Assembly: GCA_963851295.1 (NCBI GenBank)
Contig: CAWKOS010000005.1
Span: 62,001 to 126,000, forward strand
Direction of reading: 5' to 3'
Source: JAOPZW01 sp963851295
GTDB lineage: Bacteria; Actinomycetota; Thermoleophilia; Solirubrobacterales; Solirubrobacteraceae
DNA length: 64,000 nt
Position 1 is the stretch's first letter; every line of letters begins with the position of its first letter. Positions 8,828-18,860 of this stretch are shown here, in pieces. The position numbers and the translations under genes are program-made. The notes under the pieces are model-generated. The model saw only the letters and a program-made list of their open reading frames with translations. It searched no databases and was not told the origin of the DNA.

Positions 8828-8833
8828 TAGCCT
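8828..8833 (+). promoter_or_regulatory. Putative -10 box, leaderless transcript of the reductase gene
   Basis: TAGCCT lies 7 nt before the ATG at 8841, so transcription would begin at or next to the start codon. No ribosome binding site is visible. Confidence 0.5.
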
Positions 8834-8840
8834 GTTTTCA

Positions 8841-9776
8841 ATGCAACGATCAGGCAGGTCGTCCACCGACGGGGAGGTCAAGGACGGCCAGTTCGTACGG
8901 CAGCGCAGCCGCTTCACCGACCAGGTCACAGCTGACGGGTCCTCGGGCTTCAAGGCCGAGGCCGGCCGCTACCACCTCTACGTCGCGCGCGCCTGCCCCT
9001 GGTCGCACCGCACGCTGATCGTCCGCCGGCTCAAGGGCCTCGAGGACGCGCTCGGCGTCTCCTACGCCAACCCGTACCGCGACGAGCGCGGCTGGATGTT
9101 CGACGGCAACGGGTTCGTCGATGAGCTGCACGGCTGGGAGCTGCTGGCCGAGGCCTACGACGCCAGCGACCCCAACTACGTCGGGCGCATCACCGTGCCG
9201 GTGCTGTGGGACCGCGAGACCGAGCGGATCGTCAACAACGACTCCGGCGCCATCGTGCGGATGCTCAACCGCGAGTGGGACGCGTGGGGCGACGCGTCGG
9301 TGGACCTCTGCCCCGAGCCTCTGCGCGCCGAGATCGACGAGCTCAACGCGTGGGTCTACAAGGACTTCAACAACGGCGTCTACCGGGCCGGCTTCGCGCG
9401 CTCGCAGGCCGCCTACGACCACGCGTTCGACGGTGTCTTCGACGCGCTCCAGCGCCTGGAGGCGATCCTTGCCGAGCGCCGCTACCTGACCGGCGAGCAG
9501 ATCACCGAGGCCGACTGGCGCGCCTGGGTCACGCTCGTGCGCTTCGACCCCGTCTACCACACGCACTTCCGCCTCAACGGCCGCCGCGTCATGGACCAGC
9601 CCAACCTGTGGGGCTTCACGCGCGAGCTCTACCAGCTCCCGGGCATCGCGGAGACGACCGCGATCGACGAGATCAAGGTCCACTACTACACGACCCACGA
9701 CGAGCTGAACCCCAAGCACATCATCCCGCGGGGGCCGCTCGACTGGGACCTCACGGCGCCCCACGGGCGCGGCTGA
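8841..9776 (+). CDS. Glutathionyl-hydroquinone reductase (YqjG/ECM4-type GST)
   Basis: A 311-residue cytosolic enzyme of the Xi-class glutathione transferase family, which reduces glutathionyl- or mycothiyl-type conjugates of hydroquinones. The N-terminal thioredoxin-like domain carries the family's CPWSHR motif with catalytic Cys52, and NNDSGAIVRML follows at the cis-Pro/substrate region; the C-terminal helical domain has the WVTLVRFDPVYHTHF segment typical of the family. Actinobacteria usually lack glutathione, so the physiological thiol is uncertain. The gene stands alone, divergent from the dehydrogenase operon. Confidence 0.9.
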   Translation: MQRSGRSSTDGEVKDGQFVRQRSRFTDQVTADGSSGFKAEAGRYHLYVARACPWSHRTLIVRRLKGLEDALGVSYANPYRDERGWMFDGNGFVDELHGWELLAEAYDASDPNYVGRITVPVLWDRETERIVNNDSGAIVRMLNREWDAWGDASVDLCPEPLRAEIDELNAWVYKDFNNGVYRAGFARSQAAYDHAFDGVFDALQRLEAILAERRYLTGEQITEADWRAWVTLVRFDPVYHTHFRLNGRRVMDQPNLWGFTRELYQLPGIAETTAIDEIKVHYYTTHDELNPKHIIPRGPLDWDLTAPHGRG

Positions 9777-9782
9777 CGCGCG

Positions 9783-11372
9783 CTACTCCACCCGCGTGAA
9801 CCAGGTGACGACCATCGGCTCGTCGTCGGTGAGCTGCCACCCCGGCTCGCCCAGCAGCAGCGCGACCTCCTCGCGGCAGCCCGCGTAGAACTCGCGCTGC
9901 ATCGCGTGCCACTCCGCGGTGGTCCGTACGCCGGCCTCCGAGGCCACGACGACGTCGGTGTCCACGGCCACGAAGGGCACCACGGTGACGCGGTCGACCT
10001 CGACGATCGCGCGCCGCGCGCCCGAGGCGTCGAGGACCGGGATCCGCTGGCCGGGCCGCGGCGGGCCGCCCTCGAGGTCCCACTCGCGCGCGAGCGCGAC
10101 ACTCACCGTCTTGCGGCCGTCGAGGACCATGGTGAGCAGGCTGTCGCCCAGGCCGCCGTCGGCGTCGTGGCCGAACTCCAGGAAGGGCTCGCGGGCGGTG
10201 CGCCACGGCGAGAGCGTGATCGCCGCCTCCAGGCGCGTGCCCTCGCCGTGCGGGCTGTCGACGCGCAGCGTCCCGCCCACCGCGGTGACGCGGTCGGCCA
10301 GCCCCGCCAGGCCGCTGCCGGCGCTCGCGCGGGCGCCGCCGCAGCCGTCGTCGCGGACGCTGACGAGGAGCTTCTGGCCCAGGAGCCGGACCTCGAGGCG
10401 CACCTCGGTGCCCTCGGCGTGCTTGAGCGCGTTGGTCAGCGCCTCGGAGACGATGTAGTAGACGGTCGCCTCGACGGCGCCCGGCAGCCGCCGCTCGGGC
10501 AGGGCGTCGACGTGGAGCGGCAGCGGCGAGCGCGTGGCGAGCGCCGCCAGCGCGTGGCCGAGGCCGTGCTCGGCCAGGCCGGCGGGGTGCAGGCCGCGCA
10601 CGAGCTCGCGCAGCTCGTCGCCGGCCAGGGCGGCCTGCTCGCGGGCCTGCTCGAGCAGCTCGGTGGCCGAGTTCGGGTCCTCCTCCATGCGCCGCTCGGC
10701 GAGGGCGAGCATGTGGCCGAGGGCGACGAGCCGCTGCTGGGCGCCGTCGTGGAGGTTGCGCCCGATCCGGCGGCGCTCCTCGTCGGCGGCCTCGACGATG
10801 CGCACGCGCGAGGCCGCGATCTCGGCTTCGCGGGCGCGCAGGGCGACCTCGTGGCGGCGGCGCTCGATCTCGGCCGCCGCGCGCGCACCGAAGATCGAGA
10901 GCGCGGCGCGCTCGGACTCGTCGGCCTCGATGCGCCGGCTCGACTGGACCCCGATGTAGCCGAGCTGTCCGCCGTCGCTGCCGCGCATCGACACCGCGAG
11001 GTAGGAGTCCAGGCCGTGCCGGCCCGTGAAGCGGTCCTCGGGGAAGCGCGCGCAGGTCCCCTCCGGGATGCTCACGACGTCGTTGTCGATCACCAGCGAG
11101 CACGGCGTCCCCGCGATCGCGAACTCGAAGCCCTCGCGCAGCTCGGCCCCGACGTGGGTGACCGCCAGGACCCGCGCGCGGTCCGGCGGATCGCCGACGA
11201 ACTCGGCCACGAAGGCGACCTCGGCGTCGAAGGCCTCGGCGAGATGGCGCGTCAGCGAGCGGAAGAAGGCGTCGCCCGTGACCGTCGCGGTGCCGGCCGC
11301 GACCGCCCGGAGGAGGTCGCCGCCGCCGCTCGGCGGCTCGTCGTGCTCGGCGTGTGGGACGGGCGTGGGCAG
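9783..11372 (-). CDS. GAF-histidine kinase-ASCH fusion protein
   Basis: A cytoplasmic kinase with three parts: an N-terminal GAF domain (starting TVTGDAFFRSL just upstream of 11250), a HisKA_3-type dimerisation helix with the phosphoacceptor His in RNLHDGAQQRL, a HATPase domain (SEALTNALKHAEG, RDDGCGG, GLAGLADRV), and a C-terminal ASCH domain of about 130 residues (LDGRKTVSV, EVDRVTVVPF, EWHAMQREFYAGC). ASCH is an RNA-binding-like fold not normally joined to kinases. The frame is open back to the stop of the upstream gene at 11382. The only canonical start, GTG at 11210, would remove the first GAF strand and helix, so I extend to the CTG at 11370-11372; the true start is unresolved. No partner regulator is adjacent. 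Confidence 0.78.
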   Translation of the reverse strand: MPTPVPHAEHDEPPSGGGDLLRAVAAGTATVTGDAFFRSLTRHLAEAFDAEVAFVAEFVGDPPDRARVLAVTHVGAELREGFEFAIAGTPCSLVIDNDVVSIPEGTCARFPEDRFTGRHGLDSYLAVSMRGSDGGQLGYIGVQSSRRIEADESERAALSIFGARAAAEIERRRHEVALRAREAEIAASRVRIVEAADEERRRIGRNLHDGAQQRLVALGHMLALAERRMEEDPNSATELLEQAREQAALAGDELRELVRGLHPAGLAEHGLGHALAALATRSPLPLHVDALPERRLPGAVEATVYYIVSEALTNALKHAEGTEVRLEVRLLGQKLLVSVRDDGCGGARASAGSGLAGLADRVTAVGGTLRVDSPHGEGTRLEAAITLSPWRTAREPFLEFGHDADGGLGDSLLTMVLDGRKTVSVALAREWDLEGGPPRPGQRIPVLDASGARRAIVEVDRVTVVPFVAVDTDVVVASEAGVRTTAEWHAMQREFYAGCREEVALLLGEPGWQLTDDEPMVVTWFTRVE

Positions 11373-11381
11373 GAGGCGATG

Positions 11382-13106
11382 TTATCGGTGCAGGTGCGGC
11401 CTCCCGGCGGCGAAGACCGTCGACAAGTCGGTGACCTGCGCGTCGCGCGAGGTCAGCGGCCGCAGGCCGAAGCGGTGCTCGATCGTCGCGATGATCGAGG
11501 TCGTGTCATGCGAGGCGTCGTCGACGACGAAGTCGTCGCGCAGGCCCGGCGAGATGACGAGCGCCGGGATCCGCGTGCTCGGGCCCCAGACGTCGTGCGG
11601 CCCGCGGCCGCCGAGCCCGGGCGGCGAGACGTGGTCCCACTGGCCGCCGAACTCGTCGTACGTGACGACCACCATCGTGTCCTTCGCGCAGCGGCTGTCC
11701 TGGATGGCGGTGAGGAGGGCGACGAGGTGGTCGGAGCCCGTGGCCTCGCTGGCGTAGCCGGGGTGCTCGTTCTCCTCGCCGACGGGCTTGATGAAGCTCA
11801 CCGGCTTCAGCCGGCAGTGATGCCTGGAGGCGGCCGCGGCGGCCTCGAACTCCGCCTCGTCGCGCAGATGCGTCCGGCCGGCGGTCCCCGGCGCGAAGCT
11901 CGCGAAGTAGTTGAGGGGCTGGTGGTGGAACTGGAAGAGCTTGTCGGGGCAGTTCGGCCAGACGGCCCCGGTCGCCGTGTTGGGGTCGGTGCACGTCCCC
12001 TGCGTGGTGCCGTTCGTCCAGCCGGGCGCCCCGACATCGCCGTCGGCGTTCGACCAGCCGCCCGAGTACCAGGCCCAGTCGATGTTCCTGGCGCTCAGGC
12101 GATCGCCGATGGTGGGCGCGGTCTGGGGCGGGAGTCGCCGAGCCTCGGCCGTCCCCGGCGTGTACGGCTGGTAGAAGGGCTGGATGGTGTTGACGGCGTA
12201 GTCGCCGCAGGTGACTCCGGGCGGGGTGGGCCCCCGGCCCGCGGGCGGATTGCACGATGCGGTCAGCGCCTGGTCCTTCAAGGCGGCCGGCGGCAGCGGA
12301 GAGGCGTAGAGCGGGTAGCTCGTCGGCATCCCGTTGGTGTCGACCACGGAGTGCAGGTCGTTGGCGGAGTTGTCGTTGGGCGCGCCGGGGAAGACCGGCG
12401 TCGCCGCCGCGATCAGCCACTGATGGTTGAGGAACGAGCCGCCGAAGGCACCCTGGAAGAAGTCGTCGGCGATCGCGTAGTCGGGGTGGCCGCGCGTGTG
12501 CAGGTACTGGTAGATCGGCAGCGCGCGCGTGTCGTAGGTCCCCATCGTCAGGCCGATGGCGTCGCTCCCCGTCACGTAGCGGTTCTGCCGGCCGCCGTTG
12601 AGCTGGTACTGCTCCTGGTAGTAGCGGTGCACGAGGTCGCGGGTGCAGCCGCCCGGCAGCCCGGTGCCCTTGACGAAGCCGTTGGGCTTGGAGAAGTCGC
12701 CCGGCGGCGGGCAGGTCGTGTCGGCCGGCGCGATGAAGTCGTCGATCCGGAACGGGCTGTTGGGGAAGTGGCTCGTGGTCGAGCACGCCGGCGAGAGCGG
12801 CGGCGTCGCGAGGTTGACGTCGTTCTGCAGCAGGCAGGCGTACGGCGCTCCCGCCTGATCAACCTGCGTGGTGTGCGCGGCGTCGGCCCGGCGCAGGCCG
12901 TTGACGCCCTCCCAGCCGCCGTAGAGGTTGTCGAAGGAGTGGTTCTCCTCGTAGATGACGACGATCCGCTGGATCGAGCGCAGACCGCCGGCGCCGTGGT
13001 GATGGTGGTCGCCGTGGCCGTGGGCCGAGGCGACGGCGGGCGCGGCGAGCGCAAGCGCGGCGGCGGTGGCGCCGAGGGCGAGCGGGCGCCGGTGCGTGAG
13101 CCTCAT
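11382..13106 (-). CDS. Secreted phospholipase C / acid phosphatase-like phosphoesterase
   Basis: A 574-residue protein with a signal peptide (residues 1-28, ending PAVASA) followed by a short His-rich stretch, HGHGDHHHHG. The catalytic family signature is VIYEENHSFDNLYGG, and the later VVVTYDEFGGQWDHVSPP supplies further metal ligands; both mark the PF04185 phosphoesterase family (PLC, AcpA). The mature enzyme should hydrolyse phosphate esters outside the cell. A strong ribosome binding site, GGAGGG, precedes the ATG at 13104-13106. Its TAA stop is in the same reading frame as the kinase gene that follows. Confidence 0.9.
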   Translation of the reverse strand: MRLTHRRPLALGATAAALALAAPAVASAHGHGDHHHHGAGGLRSIQRIVVIYEENHSFDNLYGGWEGVNGLRRADAAHTTQVDQAGAPYACLLQNDVNLATPPLSPACSTTSHFPNSPFRIDDFIAPADTTCPPPGDFSKPNGFVKGTGLPGGCTRDLVHRYYQEQYQLNGGRQNRYVTGSDAIGLTMGTYDTRALPIYQYLHTRGHPDYAIADDFFQGAFGGSFLNHQWLIAAATPVFPGAPNDNSANDLHSVVDTNGMPTSYPLYASPLPPAALKDQALTASCNPPAGRGPTPPGVTCGDYAVNTIQPFYQPYTPGTAEARRLPPQTAPTIGDRLSARNIDWAWYSGGWSNADGDVGAPGWTNGTTQGTCTDPNTATGAVWPNCPDKLFQFHHQPLNYFASFAPGTAGRTHLRDEAEFEAAAAASRHHCRLKPVSFIKPVGEENEHPGYASEATGSDHLVALLTAIQDSRCAKDTMVVVTYDEFGGQWDHVSPPGLGGRGPHDVWGPSTRIPALVISPGLRDDFVVDDASHDTTSIIATIEHRFGLRPLTSRDAQVTDLSTVFAAGRPHLHR

Positions 13107-13349
13107 GCAGATCCCTCCCCGGGGAGCACGTCGTGTTAAGACGATGTGAAAGGGCGACGCTACAGCGCGTGGGAGTCCGTGGCCAGCCCCCGCGTTGGCG
13201 CACGAAAGACCCGCTATTCTCCGTGACGCGGTCGGCGACGTCGGCCGCGAGGCAGCTTGCTTGGGTCCCGCCGGAACGGCGGTTCGGGTTCGCCGTCGCC
13301 TCCCGAATCAGCCGCGGCCCGACCGAGCGCCGCAAGGAGTCCATTTCCG

Positions 13350-14543
<1,194 letters not shown>

Positions 14544-15945
14544 CCGCCGCGCGCGGCGCGCGCAGCACCACGGCGGCCAACGCCAGCGCGGCGAGGACGA
14601 AGCACGCGGCGACGCTCCACGCAAGGCGGAAGCCGCCGACCAGCGCCACGTCGGGCGCCGCACCGGCGCCGGCGAGGTCGCCGGCGCGTCCCGCGGCCAG
14701 CGAGGCCAGGATCGCCAGCCCGAGCGCGCCGCCCACCTGCTGGGACGTGTTGATCAGCCCGGACGCCAGGCCCGCGGTCTCGGGCGTGGCGTCGGACATC
14801 GCGATCGTCATGATCGCCGGGAGCGTCAGCCCGCCCCCGAGCGCGAAGAGGGCGATGCTCGGCGCGACGTCGATGAGGTAGCGGCCGTCGACGGGCACGC
14901 GGGACAGCAGTGCGAGGCCGGCCGCGATGGCCGCCAGCCCGGGCAAGAGCGCCGCCCGCGCCCCGAAGCGGGCGTTGATCCGCGGGAAGACCAGCAGCGA
15001 CATGGCGCCGATCCCCAGCGCCACCGGCAGAACGCCGAGGCCCGCCTGCGCCGGGCGGTAGCCGAGCACCCGCTGGAAGTACAGGGTGACGAGGAACTGG
15101 AAGCCGAACATGGCGCCGACCAGCAGCGCGTGCGCGGCGTTGGCACCCACGACGAGGCGCGAGCGCAGCACGTCCAGCGCGATGAGCGGCCGCGCGGCCG
15201 TCGCCTGGCGCACCGCGAAGGCGGCGAGGAGGAGCGCGGCCGCCACGGCGAGCCCGCGCGCGGCGGCATCGACGATCGCCACGATGGCCAGCATCAGGCC
15301 GGTCACCAGGAGCGCGGCGCCGGCCACGTCGGCCCCCTCGCGCAGGCCCGGGCCCGTGTCGCGCGCCAGCACGCGCCGTCCGGCGAGGACGGTGGCGATG
15401 CCGATCGGCACGTTGATGAAGAACACCCAGCGCCAGCCGGCGGCGTCGGTGATAAGGCCACCGAGGAAGAGGCCGATCGAGGCGCCCGCGGCCCCGACGA
15501 ACGAGTAGACCCCGATGGCCCGGGCCTGCTCGCGCGGATCGTCGAAGAGCGCGACGACCATCCCCAGCGCCACGGCGGCCGCGAGCGCGCCGCCGGCGCC
15601 CTGCACGAACCGCGCCGCGACCAGCCACGGCGCCGACGGCGCCACGCCGCACAGGACCGACGCGGCGACGAACAGCGACAGGCCGGCCAGCAGCACGCTG
15701 CGGCGCCCGACGAGGTCGCCGATCCGCCCGGCCAGCAGGAGCAGGCCGCCGAAGGCGATGAGGTACGCGTTGACGACCCACGAGAGGTCCGAGGTGGCAA
15801 AGCCGAGGTCGCGCTGGATCGTCGGCAGGGCGACGCTGACGACGGTCTCGTCGACGATGGTCATCAGCGTCGCCGCGCACAGCAGCGCGAGCGAGAGACG
15901 CCGGTTGCGGGAAGTCGGGAGAGCAGCGGGTCTGGGCATTGCCAG

Positions 15946-15951
15946 ACCGTA
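15946..15951 (-). promoter_or_regulatory. Putative -10 box of the DHA2 transporter gene
   Basis: On the minus strand TACGGT stands 6 nt before the ATG at 15939, giving a leaderless transcript. The operator-like palindrome at 15954-15977 begins 2 bp upstream of it, so a bound repressor would block the promoter. Confidence 0.5.
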
Positions 15952-15953
15952 GC

Positions 15954-15977
15954 AGATCGTTTTGTTATAGACGATCT
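15954..15977. promoter_or_regulatory. Operator-like palindrome between marR and the MFS gene
   Basis: Perfect 7-bp arms AGATCGT and ACGATCT are separated by 10 bp. The site lies between the end of the MarR gene and the efflux gene start, overlapping the expected -35 region. Size and place fit a MarR-family operator; the link to this MarR protein is inferred. Confidence 0.6.
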
Positions 15978-16003
15978 ATGTAGAACTCATCTGCTGCGGA
16001 ACG

Positions 16004-16492
16004 TCACGCGGCGCTGCGCTGCCGGCGCCGGCGCGCGGGCTTCTCGAGGTGGAAGGGCGCGGCCAGCGGCCCGGCGACCAGCTGCTGCAGGACGGCGAGG
16101 AAGGCCTCGCGCCGGCCTGGCGCCACGTCGGCGAGCAGCTCGTCGTAGAGGCCCTGCACGACCCGGTCGGCCTTGCCCAGCACCTGTCGGCCCTGCGCCG
16201 TGAGTGCGATCACGCGCACACGACGATCGCTCGGCGAGTGGCGGCGCTCGGCCAGCCCGCGCGCCTCCATCTCGTCGACGGTCACCACCATGGTCGTCTT
16301 GTCCATCCAGGCGAGCTCGGCGAGCTGGCCCTGCGTGTGCTCGCCGTCCGCGGCCTTGGCCAGCGCGCAGTAGATGCGCACCGAGATCCCGAGCTCCTCC
16401 AGCGCGGCCGAAAGCCGGCTGGTCAGGGCGTGGCCCGCCTGGTTGAGGAGCATCGACAGGTCGACGGAGGGCGCCGTGCGGGCAGCGGTCAT
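16004..16492 (-). CDS. MarR-family transcriptional regulator
   Basis: A 162-residue winged-helix regulator. The DNA-binding core spans about residues 50-110, with TQGQLAELAWMDKTTMVVTV as helix-turn-helix and the wing in RRHSPSDRRVRVIALT. The C-terminus is a basic ARRRRQRS tail. It lies just upstream of, and on the same strand as, the DHA2 efflux gene, the usual arrangement of MarR repressors with drug pumps. A TACCAT box lies 6 nt before the ATG, suggesting its own leaderless promoter in the space after the inositol operon. Confidence 0.92.
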   Translation of the reverse strand: MTAARTAPSVDLSMLLNQAGHALTSRLSAALEELGISVRIYCALAKAADGEHTQGQLAELAWMDKTTMVVTVDEMEARGLAERRHSPSDRRVRVIALTAQGRQVLGKADRVVQGLYDELLADVAPGRREAFLAVLQQLVAGPLAAPFHLEKPARRRRQRSAA

Positions 16493-16498
16493 GGCACC

Positions 16499-16504
16499 AT
16501 GGTA
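16499..16504 (-). promoter_or_regulatory. Putative -10 box of the marR-type gene
   Basis: TACCAT on the minus strand, 6 nt before the ATG at 16492. A fragment CGTCCACAACGG lies upstream, but no clear operator was recognised. Confidence 0.45.
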
Positions 16505-16560
16505 GTCCGGGTCGTACCGTTGTGGACGATCAGCAAGCAGATAATCCGCGACCGGCGGCG

Positions 16561-18075
16561 CTACTTCTCCACGAAGTACTGCCCGTGGCCCTGGCCGCTG
16601 GCGAACCAGCGGCTCGTGATGGTCTTCTTGCGCGTGTAGAACTCGACCGCGTCGGGGCCGTGGGCGTGCAGGTCGCCGAGGAAGGAGTCCTTCCAGCCCG
16701 AGAACGGGAAGAAGGCGACCGGCGCCGCGACGCCGATGTTCACGCCGACCATCCCGACCTGGACCTCGTGGCGGAAGCGCCGCACCGAGGCGCCCGACTC
16801 GGTGAAGATCGACACGCCGTTGCCGAAGCGGCTGGAGTTGACGACCTCGATCGCGTCGTCCAGGGTGGGGACGTTCACGACGGTCAGGACCGGGCCGAAG
16901 ATCTCCTCCTGGGCGACGGCCATGCTCGGCTTGACATCGTCGAGGATCGTCGGGCCGACGTAGGAGCCGTCCTGCGGCAGCTCGGCGCCGTTCGGCTCGC
17001 GGCCGTCGACGGCGATCGAGGCCCCCTCCGAGACCCCGCGGTCGATCCACTCCTTGATCCGCTCGCGCGCGGCGGCGCTGACCACGGGCCCGACGTCGAC
17101 GCCGTCCTGCAGGCCGTCGCCGACCTTGAGCTTCTCGGTCGCCTCGCGCAGCGCGGGCATGAGCTTGTCGTGGGCCTCGCCGACGGTGACGACGACCGAG
17201 CCCGCCATGCAGCGCTGGCCCGCGGCGCCGAAGCCGGAGGCGATGAGGCCGTCGACGGTCTTCTCGACCACGGCGTCGGGCATGACGACCATGTGGTTCT
17301 TGGCCCCGCCGAGCGCCTGCACGCGCTTGCCGGCCTTCGCGGCGCGCTCGTAGACGATCCGCGCCACCGGGGCCGAGCCGACGAAGGAGATCGCGTCGAT
17401 GCCCGGGTGGTCGAGGATGCCCTCGACAATCTCGCGCCCGCCGTTGACGAGGTTGACGACGCCCGGCGGCAGGTCGAGCCCGTCGAGCACCTCGAAGGCG
17501 ATCTGCTGCGTCATCGGGACCTGCTCGGAGGGCTTGAGCACGAAGGTGTTGCCGCACCCGATCGCGAAGGGCAGGAACCAGAAGGGCACCATCGCCGGGA
17601 AGTTGAAGGGCACGATCGCCGCGCAAACGCCGACCGGCTGGCGGACCGTCTCGGCGTCGACGTTGGTGGCGACGTCCTCGAGGATCCGGCCCTGCATGGT
17701 CGTCGGGATCGCCGTCGCGGCCTCGACCATCTCGATCATGCGCCCGACCTCGGCACGGGCGTCGACGAGCGTCTTGCCCATCTCGGTGGTCACCGTGCGC
17801 GCCAGGTCCTCCTTGCGCGCGACGAGCCCCTCGCGCAGGGCGAACAGCTTCTGGGCCCGGCCGATGACGCTGACCGCCCGCCACGCGGGCAGCGCCGCGC
17901 GCGCCGCGCTCACCGCCGCGTCCAGGTCGCCCGAGGAGGACATCGGCACGCGCGCCAGCACCTCGCCCGTGGCGGGGTTGGTGACGTCGAGCTCGTCGGT
18001 GCCCGAGGCGGGCGTCCATTGGCCGCCGACGTAGTTGTCGATCAGCCGGACGGAGGGGGTCGTGGCGGCAGTCAT
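16561..18075 (-). CDS. iolA: Methylmalonate-semialdehyde dehydrogenase (IolA/MmsA)
   Basis: A 504-residue CoA-acylating aldehyde dehydrogenase that in the inositol pathway turns malonic semialdehyde into acetyl-CoA and CO2. Visible are the N-terminal YVGGQWTPASG, the cofactor region IVPFNFPAMVPFWFLPFAIGC split over residues 155-175, the FVGSAPVARIVYERA loop and the catalytic Cys in FGAAGQRCMAGS; the C-terminus has FPFSGWKDSFLGDLHAHG, a hallmark of MMSDH. The ATG overlaps the IolB stop (ATGA). It is the last gene of the inositol operon. Confidence 0.93.
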   Translation of the reverse strand: MTAATTPSVRLIDNYVGGQWTPASGTDELDVTNPATGEVLARVPMSSSGDLDAAVSAARAALPAWRAVSVIGRAQKLFALREGLVARKEDLARTVTTEMGKTLVDARAEVGRMIEMVEAATAIPTTMQGRILEDVATNVDAETVRQPVGVCAAIVPFNFPAMVPFWFLPFAIGCGNTFVLKPSEQVPMTQQIAFEVLDGLDLPPGVVNLVNGGREIVEGILDHPGIDAISFVGSAPVARIVYERAAKAGKRVQALGGAKNHMVVMPDAVVEKTVDGLIASGFGAAGQRCMAGSVVVTVGEAHDKLMPALREATEKLKVGDGLQDGVDVGPVVSAAARERIKEWIDRGVSEGASIAVDGREPNGAELPQDGSYVGPTILDDVKPSMAVAQEEIFGPVLTVVNVPTLDDAIEVVNSSRFGNGVSIFTESGASVRRFRHEVQVGMVGVNIGVAAPVAFFPFSGWKDSFLGDLHAHGPDAVEFYTRKKTITSRWFASGQGHGQYFVEK

Positions 18076-18860
18076 CGCAGCATCCATTCGTGGTCGGGGT
18101 CGTTGGAGATGGCCCAGGCCCGCGTCGGGCCGGCCATCACGTTCAGGTAGTAGAGGTCGTAGCCCGGCGGCGCGGACACGGTGTGGTAGCCGCGGGGCAC
18201 GAGAACGGTGTCGCGGTCGCCCACCGCGACGCTCTCGTCGAGGGAGCGATCGGCGGTGTACACCCGCTGCAGGCCGAACCCGTGCGCCGGAGCGACGCGG
18301 TGGTAGTACGTCTCCTCCAGGAAGGACTCGTCGGGCATGGCGTCTCGGTCGTGCTTGTGCGGAGGGTAGCTCGACCAATGCCCCGCCGGGGTGAGGACCT
18401 CGCAGACGAGCAGCGCGTCGGCGGCCTGGTCGCCCATCAGGATCGGGTGGATGCGCCGCTCGAAGGCGCCCTCGCCGCGGACCTCGACCGGGCCGGCCTC
18501 GAGCACGCGCGCCGGCGCGCCGCCGTAGGCCGGCGCCCAGCACAGCGCGACCTCGCCGGCGCCCGTGATCACGACGGTGTCGCCCGGCGGCAGGTAGGCG
18601 GCCGGCGGCGGCCCCGAGAACGGATCGGCCCGCCCGGCGAGCTCCCAATCGCCGTGCTCGGAGGCCACGCGGCAGCGCCCCCCGACGACCACCACGCACA
18701 GCTCGCGCCCGAGCCGGCTGCGGTTGGCGACGACGCGGTCGTCGAGCTCGAGGACCTCGAAGCCCACGTGGCCCCAGCCCGCCGACTCGGGACTGATGCT
18801 GACGAGCGTGCCGTCGTCGGCGGGCGTGTCGGCGGGATGGACGAGGAGTTCGGAGCTCAC
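18072..18860 (-). CDS. iolB: 5-deoxy-glucuronate isomerase (IolB)
   Basis: A 262-residue double cupin that converts 5-deoxy-D-glucuronate to 2-deoxy-5-keto-D-gluconate. Metal-site residues are visible in YPPHKHDRD and the following EETYYHRV, with a late RGYHTVSAPPGYDLYYLNVMAG, close to IolB of known inositol degraders. The GTG start overlaps the IolD stop (GTGA). It acts between IolD and IolC, whose genes precede it. Confidence 0.93.
   Translation of the reverse strand: MSSELLVHPADTPADDGTLVSISPESAGWGHVGFEVLELDDRVVANRSRLGRELCVVVVGGRCRVASEHGDWELAGRADPFSGPPPAAYLPPGDTVVITGAGEVALCWAPAYGGAPARVLEAGPVEVRGEGAFERRIHPILMGDQAADALLVCEVLTPAGHWSSYPPHKHDRDAMPDESFLEETYYHRVAPAHGFGLQRVYTADRSLDESVAVGDRDTVLVPRGYHTVSAPPGYDLYYLNVMAGPTRAWAISNDPDHEWMLR

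Noticed and set aside
6546..8840. Very long open frame on the plus strand opposite the E1 dehydrogenase
   Set aside because: It is the mirror of a GC-rich gene; its product is Arg/Ala/Gly-rich with no domain, and only its end (8841-9776) is a real gene.
13107..13349. Riboswitch or leader RNA before the DEAD-box gene
   Set aside because: The 243-bp gap has no conserved block that I recognise; a TATTCT at 13215-13220 could be a -10 box but no -35 at proper spacing is seen.
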